A stretch of 39,193 nt of DNA from an uncultured Bacteroidales bacterium (lineage in GTDB: Bacteria; Bacteroidota; Bacteroidia; Bacteroidales; Bacteroidaceae), in assembly GCA_902802285.1 (NCBI GenBank), contig CADCLI010000021.1:1-39193 (forward strand), in the 5' to 3' direction. The notes beneath the pieces are model-generated. The model saw only the letters and a program-made list of their open reading frames with translations. It searched no databases and was not told the DNA's origin. Shown one piece after another: positions 26,894 to 34,336 of this stretch; position 1 is the stretch's first letter, and each line of letters starts with the position of its first letter. The position numbers were made by a program, and so were the translations under genes.

Positions 26894-27460
26894 CTATGCC
26901 TTTACGCGGCCCTGGTACGATCCGTCGCGGGTATCGACCTCAATAAGCTCACCTTCATTGATGAACAGAGGTACGCGAACCTCGCAGCCGGTCTCAACCT
27001 TGGCGGGCTTGGTGGCGTTGGTAGCCGTATCACCCTTAAGGCCGGGTTCTGTATAAACAACTTTCAGGACTACCTTTACTGGCAGGTCTGCGAACAGGAT
27101 CTCACCTGTGTTGGCATTGGTGACAACATCAACAACCTCTCCCTCCTTAAGGTAATCAACACCGTTGATTAGGTCCTTGATGATTGTAACCTGCTCAAAG
27201 TTCTCCTGATTCATAAAGATATAGCCCATATCATCCTGGTAAAGATACTGATAGGGACGACGCTCCACACGGACATCCTCCAGCTTGAAACCGATCTGGA
27301 AAGTACGCTCCAACACGCGGCCGTTAACCACGTTCTTAAGCTTGGTACGTACAAATGTGTTTCCCTTACCGGGTTTTACATGCAGGAAATCAATGCAGAA
27401 ATAGAGCTGGCCCTCCAGATTGATGCAGGTGCCGATCTTGATGTCTTGACAAAGAATCAT
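26894..27460 (-). CDS. efp: Elongation factor P
   Basis: EF-P helps ribosomes through polyproline runs. The 188-residue protein has the KOW-like domain I with [17 protein letters not shown] (tip lysine at Lys32, the position modified in many bacteria), then two OB domains; the C-terminal signature appears as [22 protein letters not shown]. The modification system cannot be judged from this window. It leads the operon and has a strong promoter 48 bases upstream. Confidence 0.97.
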   Translation of the reverse strand: MILCQDIKIGTCINLEGQLYFCIDFLHVKPGKGNTFVRTKLKNVVNGRVLERTFQIGFKLEDVRVERRPYQYLYQDDMGYIFMNQENFEQVTIIKDLINGVDYLKEGEVVDVVTNANTGEILFADLPVKVVLKVVYTEPGLKGDTATNATKPAKVETGCEVRVPLFINEGELIEVDTRDGSYQGRVKA

Positions 27461-27507
27461 AAAAGTCTATTTGTTCTGTTTATTAATAATGAATTCGTTT
27501 GGTTTTG

Positions 27508-27538
27508 CAAAAGTAGTGTAATGAGGCAAATAGACAAA
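27508..27538 (-). promoter_or_regulatory. efp operon promoter
   Basis: The minus strand has TTTG at 27535-27538, 19 bases, and TACTTTTG at 27508-27515, a full consensus match. It is back-to-back with the rpmH promoter. Confidence 0.8.
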
Positions 27539-27563
27539 ACTTTAGACAAAAAAAGAGAAGCAA

Positions 27564-27595
27564 TTTGCATATTATGAAAAAAGAAACTACCTTTG
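27564..27595 (+). promoter_or_regulatory. rpmH promoter
   Basis: TTTG at 27564-27567, 20 bases, and TACCTTTG at 27588-27595 match the Bacteroidota consensus. The leader to the rpmH ATG is about 40 bases. Confidence 0.8.
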
Positions 27596-27642
27596 CCCTC
27601 CGATTCCCGAATCAGGACAGAAAACAATAAAAATATATAACG

Positions 27643-27804
27643 ATGAAAAGAACATTTCAGCCTTCCAACAGGAAGAGAAAGAACAAGCACGGTTTCCGTG
27701 AGAGAATGGCCACAGCTAACGGCCGCAGGGTACTTGCATCACGCAGAGCCAAGGGCCGCAAGAAACTGACAGTATCTGACGAGTACTGCGGAAACAAGAA
27801 GTAA
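27643..27804 (+). CDS. rpmH: 50S ribosomal protein L34
   Basis: L34 is a very basic small 50S protein. The 53-residue product starts [20 protein letters not shown] and contains [22 protein letters not shown], the L34 signature; the tail [11 protein letters not shown] is longer than in E. coli, as is common in Bacteroidota. No rnpA or dnaA is next to it, unlike in many bacteria. It has its own promoter and terminator. Confidence 0.97.
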   Translation: MKRTFQPSNRKRKNKHGFRERMATANGRRVLASRRAKGRKKLTVSDEYCGNKK

Positions 27805-27823
27805 TACTTTACAGCGTAAAAAC

Positions 27824-27862
27824 ATAAGGGTCGGGCTTTAAGTCCGGCCCTTATTCTTTATT
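27824..27862 (+). terminator. rpmH terminator
   Basis: ATAAGGGTCGGGC and GTCCGGCCCTTAT form a 13-base stem with G-U pairs, followed by TCTTTATT. It lies 20 bases after rpmH. Confidence 0.75.
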
Positions 27863-27877
27863 ATAGTCAAGAAAGAG

Positions 27878-27912
27878 TAAAAAAAGAGGGCCGGACTTGG
27901 AATCCGGCCCTC
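27878..27912 (-). terminator. Terminator of the susC1-susD1 unit
   Basis: On the minus strand GAGGGCCGGATT and a matching CCGGCCCTC arm are followed by seven T residues. It is 20 bases after the susD1 stop. Confidence 0.8.
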
Positions 27913-27931
27913 AGGAATCAGTGTATCCTGA

Positions 27932-29545
27932 TTAATCGATATCATCTACAGCCTCAGGAGCAGGAGCGTCAGGATTGTTATCCTCGGCGCTAATCTGTTT
28001 GTTAGCCTCTATTTCTGCCTCAGGAATTCTCCACAACAGTATCGGACTGCCGGCAGGAATATTGTAGATTGTATTCTCACTGGGATAGCCGGCACCACGG
28101 CGGTCTACGCCCTTGCCAAGTCTCATGATATCAAACCATGAAAGACCCTCACCCCACAACTCGATTCTACGATGACGCCAAACCTCGTCCTGAAGATCCT
28201 TTCCGGTTACATCGGGGCACTCGTATGAAGGATCCCTGTAAGTCTTGATAAAGTCTGTCAAAACAGTCTTTGCGTCGGATGCATTGCTCATAGCCTTAGC
28301 CTCGGCCAGAATAAGGTACATCTCCTCTATACGCATCAGAGGAATATCATTGGCATTATTATCCTGATCAAGAACATTCTTGTATGGAGCGAACTTGCAC
28401 TGGGTATAGGGAGGATACTCGATATAATCAAACATAAAGGAGTTTTCCTCATCGGTAAGATTATCCGAATGACCATCCTCATCAAGGAACCATCCTCTAC
28501 GGACATCTGTGGCACTGATTGTATTGAAGAGAGCCTTGTTAATCTGACGTCCGCCACTGTACTGGCAGTAACCCCAGTTCAGGCAACCCATGTGTGAAGG
28601 ATAGTTGACGATACCTGACAATACGACATCATCGGTTTCGTCAATGATTATACCCCACATCCAATTAGGCTCATCAACTGTCCAGAAAGCAGGACGTGAT
28701 GCCACTTCCAATGATGAAGGCACTGCATCAGAATTGTCAATTGCAGCCTGTGCATCGCTTGCAGCCTCGGCCCACTTACCCATGGTAAGGTTAACCCTTG
28801 CACGGATACCATAAGCAACAGCGAGATCAATATATCTCTTGTCATCACGATAAACGCCATTCTCCTGAGCAAAGGTAAGGCACTCAATAGCGGCATCAAT
28901 ATCCTTAAGGATTTGGGTATATATCTGCTCAACTGTTGCTCTGGGGCAACCTTCGGTAGCAGCCTCAACAGCATTCTCATCAGTAATAAGAGGCAGGCAG
29001 AGACTGTCCTTGTGAGTGGTATAGTTGAACTGATACAACTGGGCACCTACCCAATAGTCAAAAGCTCTTACGGCAAGAGTCTGGCCTGCATAGAACCTTA
29101 CGATAGGGTCATCTGATTCGGGGTCCACCTTTGAAATCACATCATTGGCAGCGAATATCATCTTATAGAGAGTATTCCATACAATCAGTGACTCCTGTGA
29201 TGTATAAACCCTGTCTGAATAATCAAGTTCATTACCGCTCCAGTTGTAACCGTTGTCCTCTGAAACCACATCAAAGCCGTTGGCATCAGTGAACATCATG
29301 ATTGAAGGATAACCAAAGTCATTGTGGCGTTTAGCACCGGTACCGTTCTCTCCAGTAACAGGCATATAAGCTTTCAATGACGCGAAAATGGCGTTGATAC
29401 TTGTCTTAAGGAAATTTTCGGGATTGGTAATACCAATCTCCTCCTGCTGTTTTGAAGTAACGGTAGCACCACCCGGCTGGGTCTCCATATCTACGCAACC
29501 TACCAGAACAAACAGCGACAATCCAAATAATATTTTACTTTTCAT
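27932..29545 (-). CDS. SusD/RagB family outer-membrane lipoprotein (susD1)
   Basis: SusD proteins sit as lids on SusC channels at the cell surface and bind the nutrient, usually a glycan. The 537-residue protein has a lipoprotein signal with LVGC (Cys17), TPR-like helices in the N-terminal half (AVRAFDYWVGAQLYQFNYTTHKDSLCLPLI, typical SusD) and the C-terminal RagB/SusD block RHRRIELWGEGLSWFDIMRLGKG. It follows susC1 after 26 bases. The pair stands alone with no glycoside hydrolase nearby, so the substrate is unknown. It looks intact, but I predict low expression in the present orientation. Confidence 0.93.
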   Translation of the reverse strand: MKSKILFGLSLFVLVGCVDMETQPGGATVTSKQQEEIGITNPENFLKTSINAIFASLKAYMPVTGENGTGAKRHNDFGYPSIMMFTDANGFDVVSEDNGYNWSGNELDYSDRVYTSQESLIVWNTLYKMIFAANDVISKVDPESDDPIVRFYAGQTLAVRAFDYWVGAQLYQFNYTTHKDSLCLPLITDENAVEAATEGCPRATVEQIYTQILKDIDAAIECLTFAQENGVYRDDKRYIDLAVAYGIRARVNLTMGKWAEAASDAQAAIDNSDAVPSSLEVASRPAFWTVDEPNWMWGIIIDETDDVVLSGIVNYPSHMGCLNWGYCQYSGGRQINKALFNTISATDVRRGWFLDEDGHSDNLTDEENSFMFDYIEYPPYTQCKFAPYKNVLDQDNNANDIPLMRIEEMYLILAEAKAMSNASDAKTVLTDFIKTYRDPSYECPDVTGKDLQDEVWRHRRIELWGEGLSWFDIMRLGKGVDRRGAGYPSENTIYNIPAGSPILLWRIPEAEIEANKQISAEDNNPDAPAPEAVDDID

Positions 29546-29571
29546 ATCTTTTTACTCTAAATTGTTTTCAT

Positions 29572-32500
29572 TTAAAAAGTCAGATTCAGACCACCTGAAA
29601 GAGTTTTGATTGCAGTATATCTTGAAGTGGTTGATGATGTGAAGCTCTGTCTGGGATCAAGACCGTTCCTTGCTGTGAGCAAAGCCAGGTTGTCAGCAGA
29701 GAAATAGATACGCATCTTGCTGATCTTAACCTTGTTGGTTAAACTTGACGGAAGAGTATAACCGACAGTGATGTTATTGATTGAAAGGTAATTTGAGCTA
29801 ACCAGCCATCTGTCAGAAGTAGAGTTGGCATATTGGTTGCCGTTATCGTTACCAAGTCTTGGAACATCAGTATCAGTATTTTCGGCAGTCCAGGCATCCC
29901 TTATGTCAGTGCTCCAGTTTCTACCCATATTTGATGAGTTGGCACCATGCATGAGCACCTGATAGCCTGAATCGAAGATCTTACCGCCCAACTGATATGA
30001 GAGCTGTGCTGAGAGGTCAAATCCGTAAGCGGAGAATGTTGTTCCGAAACCGCCATAAACCTTAGGCATGATATCGTCTGTTGCAACCTTGTTATTCTGG
30101 CTTGCATTTGACCAGTTGTCTGTCTTAACCTCGTCGCCATTGGCATCCTTGGTCCAATAGAGAGCCTTACCGGTCTCAGGATCAACGCCTGCATATTTTA
30201 CGAGATACATTCTGTACATGGATTCACCCTCCTCATAGATTCTGCTACCGTCAACGAGTTTACCATCAAGGTCAGGATGAAGTTCCAGAATCTTGTTCTT
30301 TACAGAAGTTGCATTGAAATTGATATCCCACTGCATATTCTTGTTCTTGAGAGCGGTATAGTTAAGTTCAAGTTCCACACCACTGTTAAGAAGTGAACCA
30401 ACGTTCATGGGGATTTCGGAATAACCCAGTGACGGGCTAACCGGCTTGTAGTACAACATGTCGGTTGACTTGCGTCCGAAATATTCGAGAGATCCCTGCA
30501 GTTTGCCATCAAACAGGGCGAAATCAAAACCGGCGTTGTAAGAAGTGGTGGTCTCCCATGTGATATCAGGATTACCCTTGTAGATCAGAGTGGTTGAGAA
30601 AACGCTGTTGGCACCTGACATCTGATACTGGTCCATATAGGGATAATAGTTACCCAACTGGTCATTACCCTGCTGACCGAATGATGCTTTCAGTTTAAAG
30701 AGGTCAACCCAGTCAAGGTCTGACATGAAGTCCTCGTTGCTGATAACCCATGCAGCTGATGCTGAATAGAAGTTACCCCAACGGTTCTCCTTGGCAAAGC
30801 GTGAAGAGGCATCCCTGCGGAATGAAGCGCTGAAGATATACTTCTCATCAAGACCGTAATTAACACGGCCGATGAAGCCCTGTGTTGAATACTGGTCTGC
30901 AGAACCGTAACCGTTCTTCTGGTTGATGGTGTTGTCTACAAACACCTGGTCGGGGTTATACAGCATGTTACCTTGTGCGGCAACAGAAGCCAGATTCAGT
31001 TCATATCCTTCATAACCTGCGGTAATGTCAATTGCATGACGACCGTCCAGTGTGATGTTATAATTGGCTATATACTGCTGGTCAAAGCCACTTGTACGGT
31101 CTGCGCTCTGAGTTACATAACCGCCATAACTTGCTGACTGACCATAGTAAGGATTACCAAGATTGTTGTATCTTGTATTGTCTATGTCAAGACCGAACTT
31201 GGCTGACAATGAAAGGCCCTTGACGGGTGTTAACTTGGCAAACCAGTTACCGTGGAAAATATCCATCAGATACTCTCTCTTATCATATGCAAGGTCACCG
31301 GCAGGATTGGCAATCTGCATATATTTTCTCTTCTGATTGGTGCTTACGCCTTCACCATAGTCATAAATAGGCTTACCCGAAACTTCGTCCTTCTTTATCT
31401 TCCCGTCAGCGTCACGGACGAAGATAGGATATACCGGAGCGATTGAGTTGGCCAGGAAGAATGCGTTTCCTGAAGAATTGGTAGTGGTCTGCTCACTGGG
31501 ATAATAACTGGTAGAGTTTGAATAAGAGATGCTTCCGCCTACTCTCAGCCACTTGGCTGCCTGATACTCGGTATTCAGTCTTACAGAGTTTCTCTTGAAA
31601 CCTGAACCGGTTATGACACCCTCGTCATCCAGATTACCGTAAGAGATGAAATAATTAAACTTCTCATCACCTGCTGATACGCTTACGTTTATCTCCTTAC
31701 GGGGATTATTTGAGAAAATCTCATCAGCCCAGTTATCGGGAGTATAGAAGAATGTACCGTCCGAATAGCCCAGAGTTGCATTGGGGTTCATGGTGCCATC
31801 TTCAAGGAAGAGACCCTCACCGTCGGGAATCGTATAGATCTTATAACCTGTACCGTTGCTGGTGAACAGATTGTTGTTTGCATAAGTATGAGCGGTAGCA
31901 GCATCCTTACCGGCAGCAATCTGACCATTATATAAAGATGTGTAAACACCCTTCATATACTCAGCGGGATCACTGATAACGTCATAGTTCTTGATACCAC
32001 GGCTGTTAACACCGTACTTGGCGTCAACATTAATGACAGCCTTGGATGATTTACCGCTTTTGGTTGTGATCATGATGATACCATTGGCACCACGTGCACC
32101 GTAAAGGGCTGTTGAGGCAGCATCCTTAAGAACGGTAAGGCTCTCGATATCGGCAGTGTTTATTGAAGAAAGGTCACCGTCAAAAGGTATTCCGTCAACA
32201 ACATAAAGAGGAGTCGTTCCGGCATTGATTGAGCCCACACCACGGATAACGATCTTGGCTGATGTGCCAGGCTGACCGTTTGAACTCTGAACCTGAACAC
32301 CTGCCATTGTTCCGGCAAGGGCGTTGGTTACGTTTGACACTACGCGCTGTTCAATCTTCTTGGAGTCAATCACTGAAGCTGAGCCGGTAAATGTACCTTT
32401 TGTTGAGGTTCCGTAAGAGGTGATGATAACCTCATCAACCTGAATGGAACCGGGGTTAAGAGTTACATTGATAACCCTGCGTCCGTTTACCGGAACAATA

Positions 32501-32736
32501 GCATCATCATAACCCACAAAAGAAAACTTAAGTGAAGCGTTTGAAGGAGCGGTAATTGAGTAAGCTCCATTCAAATCAGTTGTTGTACCTGTTGTAGTGC
32601 CCTCAACAGAGACATTCACTGCCGGCATAGGACTACCGTCATCAGCTGAGGTAGCTATACCTGTAATTTGCAGATTCTGAGCGAAGGCAAAGCCTGCGCT
32701 GAGAACAGCAGCCATCATTAAGAGAATTTTTCTCAT
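29572..32736 (-). CDS. SusC/RagA TonB-linked outer-membrane protein (susC1, predicted OFF)
   Basis: A 1054-residue TonB-dependent transporter. Signal peptide MRKILLMMAAVLSAGFAFAQ (1-20), a carboxypeptidase-regulatory-like domain to about 105 with GYDDAIVPVNGR, a plug domain with the SusC signature LYGARGANGIIMITTKSGK at about 215-233, and a long beta barrel ending GGLNLTF. The longer frame from 32775 adds 13 residues encoded within the repeat and is rejected; ATG 32736 matches susC2. The leader and first 11 codons are in the inverted repeat shared with susC2. No promoter consensus is found between it and the recombinase gene upstream, so it is likely silent or served by read-through. Confidence 0.95.
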   Translation of the reverse strand: MRKILLMMAAVLSAGFAFAQNLQITGIATSADDGSPMPAVNVSVEGTTTGTTTDLNGAYSITAPSNASLKFSFVGYDDAIVPVNGRRVINVTLNPGSIQVDEVIITSYGTSTKGTFTGSASVIDSKKIEQRVVSNVTNALAGTMAGVQVQSSNGQPGTSAKIVIRGVGSINAGTTPLYVVDGIPFDGDLSSINTADIESLTVLKDAASTALYGARGANGIIMITTKSGKSSKAVINVDAKYGVNSRGIKNYDVISDPAEYMKGVYTSLYNGQIAAGKDAATAHTYANNNLFTSNGTGYKIYTIPDGEGLFLEDGTMNPNATLGYSDGTFFYTPDNWADEIFSNNPRKEINVSVSAGDEKFNYFISYGNLDDEGVITGSGFKRNSVRLNTEYQAAKWLRVGGSISYSNSTSYYPSEQTTTNSSGNAFFLANSIAPVYPIFVRDADGKIKKDEVSGKPIYDYGEGVSTNQKRKYMQIANPAGDLAYDKREYLMDIFHGNWFAKLTPVKGLSLSAKFGLDIDNTRYNNLGNPYYGQSASYGGYVTQSADRTSGFDQQYIANYNITLDGRHAIDITAGYEGYELNLASVAAQGNMLYNPDQVFVDNTINQKNGYGSADQYSTQGFIGRVNYGLDEKYIFSASFRRDASSRFAKENRWGNFYSASAAWVISNEDFMSDLDWVDLFKLKASFGQQGNDQLGNYYPYMDQYQMSGANSVFSTTLIYKGNPDITWETTTSYNAGFDFALFDGKLQGSLEYFGRKSTDMLYYKPVSPSLGYSEIPMNVGSLLNSGVELELNYTALKNKNMQWDINFNATSVKNKILELHPDLDGKLVDGSRIYEEGESMYRMYLVKYAGVDPETGKALYWTKDANGDEVKTDNWSNASQNNKVATDDIMPKVYGGFGTTFSAYGFDLSAQLSYQLGGKIFDSGYQVLMHGANSSNMGRNWSTDIRDAWTAENTDTDVPRLGNDNGNQYANSTSDRWLVSSNYLSINNITVGYTLPSSLTNKVKISKMRIYFSADNLALLTARNGLDPRQSFTSSTTSRYTAIKTLSGGLNLTF

Positions 32737-32818
32737 AGACAATTTATTTAGTTTGACAATAGTTATGATTTTCATTTAAAAGTGCTTACCGAAGCCATCA
32801 AAGTTGTAGCCCAACTTT
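32704..32818 (-). repeat. Left 115-bp inverted repeat of the susC switch
   Basis: 113 of 115 bases match the reverse complement of 34222-34336, with no gaps. It covers the susC1 leader and codons 1-11. Identity stops abruptly at both ends. The outer end holds the palindrome at 32798-32820. Confidence 0.95.
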
Positions 32819-32820
32819 GA
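32798..32820. other. Candidate recombinase core site, left
   Basis: Perfect 9-base arms TCAAAGTTG and CAACTTTGA surround a five-base spacer TAGCC. This looks like a tyrosine-recombinase core site with an asymmetric spacer that would fix the direction of exchange. Its use as the crossover site is inference. Confidence 0.6.
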
Positions 32821-32893
32821 CCTTTCACAAGACAGGTCTCAACAATTGTCTATGACATATAACACTTAAATAAAATGTCTTTTATGATACTGA

Positions 32894-34087
32894 TTAGTTA
32901 CAGTACTTCTTCAACTCCCTCACTATTGTCTGGTCCATTATTGCACAATATCTCATGGTCGTTCCGATCTTCTTATGGCCCAGCAATTTCTGCACAGTAG
33001 TCACAGAGACCCCTTTGTAAAGCAGAATGGTTGCATTGGTGTGCCGGGACGAGTGGAACGAAATATGCTTCTCCAATCCCGCCTTATGATACACCTTCTT
33101 CAGTACTCTGTCCGTCACCGCATTAGATGGCAAATCAAATAAATCCAACAAATTATCTCCGTATCTTTCAATCAGTTCCAACCCCCTACCTTCAAACATC
33201 AATCCAAGAGGAATCTTTACATCCACTCCGGTCTTGACGCTTTTGTAACTAAGCCAACATTCTTTACTCCTAAAATCAAAATTTGTGCTTGAGAGTCTTA
33301 TAAAATCAGAGTATCTCATTCCCGTATAGCAGCAGAACAGGAACGCATCAAGACATTTTGTCTCAATATCCAGAGGGCTCCTCTCCATGCAACTGGAGTA
33401 TTGTTCCAGCAACTCCAGTTCGGCTGGCGAAAGATATGAACTATGATAGCTGCCATGGGTGATTTTTATGGAATTGAATGGGTTTTGTCCATGTGCCATT
33501 GCCCCCTGGTTCTCGGCAGAGTTCAGAAACGTCTTAAGATGCGTCAGGTGCTTTGCTATGGTGTTGATTCCACAACCCCTGTCTTTCATCCATTTTTCGA
33601 ATTCTTTTAAAAAAGGTATGTTTATATCAGAAATATTGAGGTTTGGTCTGAATTCATCCAGCAGGTGCAAAGTAGTCATCTTATTGCGCTTGGTATTTGG
33701 CCTGTTCAGACTAGTCTCGATATATCTATTCATGAGCGTTGATACTGTAGCATCACTTTTCAGACACTCAGGTTTGCTATATCCTCTATGGCGTGCCAGT
33801 TCAACCAGTTTGTCAAGTTTGACGGCATTTCCATTTCTCCAGAGCTCAATTTCTATGGCCTCAAGCCTGTTTCTGGCATCATATATCATCATGTTAAGAC
33901 CTGTGGCATTGGGATGATTCCTGATTTTCTCCCTGGTTCTATCCCACTGGTTAGGCTTGATATAAATGTTTGTACTGAAGTATTTTCTCTTACCATTCTG
34001 ATATGCCTCAATCTGTATAAGAGCACTCCCGTTTACGCATAAATTCCCACTACGGTTGTAAACAAATCTGTATCTGACCTTCTCCAT
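32894..34087 (-). CDS. Tyrosine recombinase (phage-integrase family), probable DNA invertase of the susC switch
   Basis: A 397-residue tyrosine recombinase with the Bacteroidota-type N-terminal arm-binding part (residues 1-100), the core-binding SAM-like domain (112-205) and the catalytic domain. Catalytic residues are complete: Arg258 (TGMRYSD), Lys285, His345 and Arg348 (HSSRH), His371 (LLGHKKIGTTMRY) and Tyr380. It lies between the two inverted repeats and points toward susC1. No excisionase, relaxase, att direct repeats or phage genes are seen, so integration of a mobile element is less likely than inversion. Tyrosine recombinases next to SusC/SusD genes that undergo inversion are known in Bacteroides fragilis. 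Confidence 0.93.
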   Translation of the reverse strand: MEKVRYRFVYNRSGNLCVNGSALIQIEAYQNGKRKYFSTNIYIKPNQWDRTREKIRNHPNATGLNMMIYDARNRLEAIEIELWRNGNAVKLDKLVELARHRGYSKPECLKSDATVSTLMNRYIETSLNRPNTKRNKMTTLHLLDEFRPNLNISDINIPFLKEFEKWMKDRGCGINTIAKHLTHLKTFLNSAENQGAMAHGQNPFNSIKITHGSYHSSYLSPAELELLEQYSSCMERSPLDIETKCLDAFLFCCYTGMRYSDFIRLSSTNFDFRSKECWLSYKSVKTGVDVKIPLGLMFEGRGLELIERYGDNLLDLFDLPSNAVTDRVLKKVYHKAGLEKHISFHSSRHTNATILLYKGVSVTTVQKLLGHKKIGTTMRYCAIMDQTIVRELKKYCN

Positions 34088-34120
34088 TATCGTAATATTA
34101 TATAAAAAAGATGTTTATTT

Positions 34121-34153
34121 TTGAATTATTTCAATTGGAATTGCCTATATTTG
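34121..34153 (+). promoter_or_regulatory. susC2 promoter, inside the putative invertible segment
   Basis: TTTG at 34121-34124, 21 bases, and TATATTTG at 34146-34153 match the consensus. Transcription would begin near 34160 and reach susC2 through a leader of about 145 bases that includes the repeat. After inversion the same promoter would drive susC1. Confidence 0.72.
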
Positions 34154-34221
34154 CGCGAAATGTCAAAATATGTATGAAAATTTTTGAATATTTGATAGAT
34201 ATTTATACAAATTGGATTCCA

Positions 34222-34240
34222 AAAGTTGGGCTACAACTTT
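34222..34240. other. Candidate recombinase core site, right
   Basis: Arms AAAGTTG and CAACTTT, seven bases each, surround the spacer GGCTA, the reverse complement of the left spacer TAGCC. The opposite spacer direction predicts inversion and not deletion. Confidence 0.6.
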
Positions 34241-34336
34241 GATGGCTTCGGTAAGCACTTTTAACTGTAAATCATAACTATTGTCAAACTAAATAAATTG
34301 TCTATGAGAAAAATTCTCTTAATGATGGCTGCTGTT
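34222..34336 (+). repeat. Right 115-bp inverted repeat of the susC switch
   Basis: Matches 32704-32818 in reverse complement with two mismatches (34265 and 34268). It covers the susC2 leader and codons 1-11. Confidence 0.95.

Noticed and set aside
32844..32855. A plus-strand 12-mer AATTGTCTATGA like the susC start region.
   Set aside because: It may be a relic of an earlier crossover, but 12 bases with no extension are too few to claim.
32894..34087. The recombinase as the integrase of a prophage or conjugative element.
   Set aside because: No phage, relaxase, excisionase or cargo genes are nearby, and the flanking repeats are inverted, not direct.
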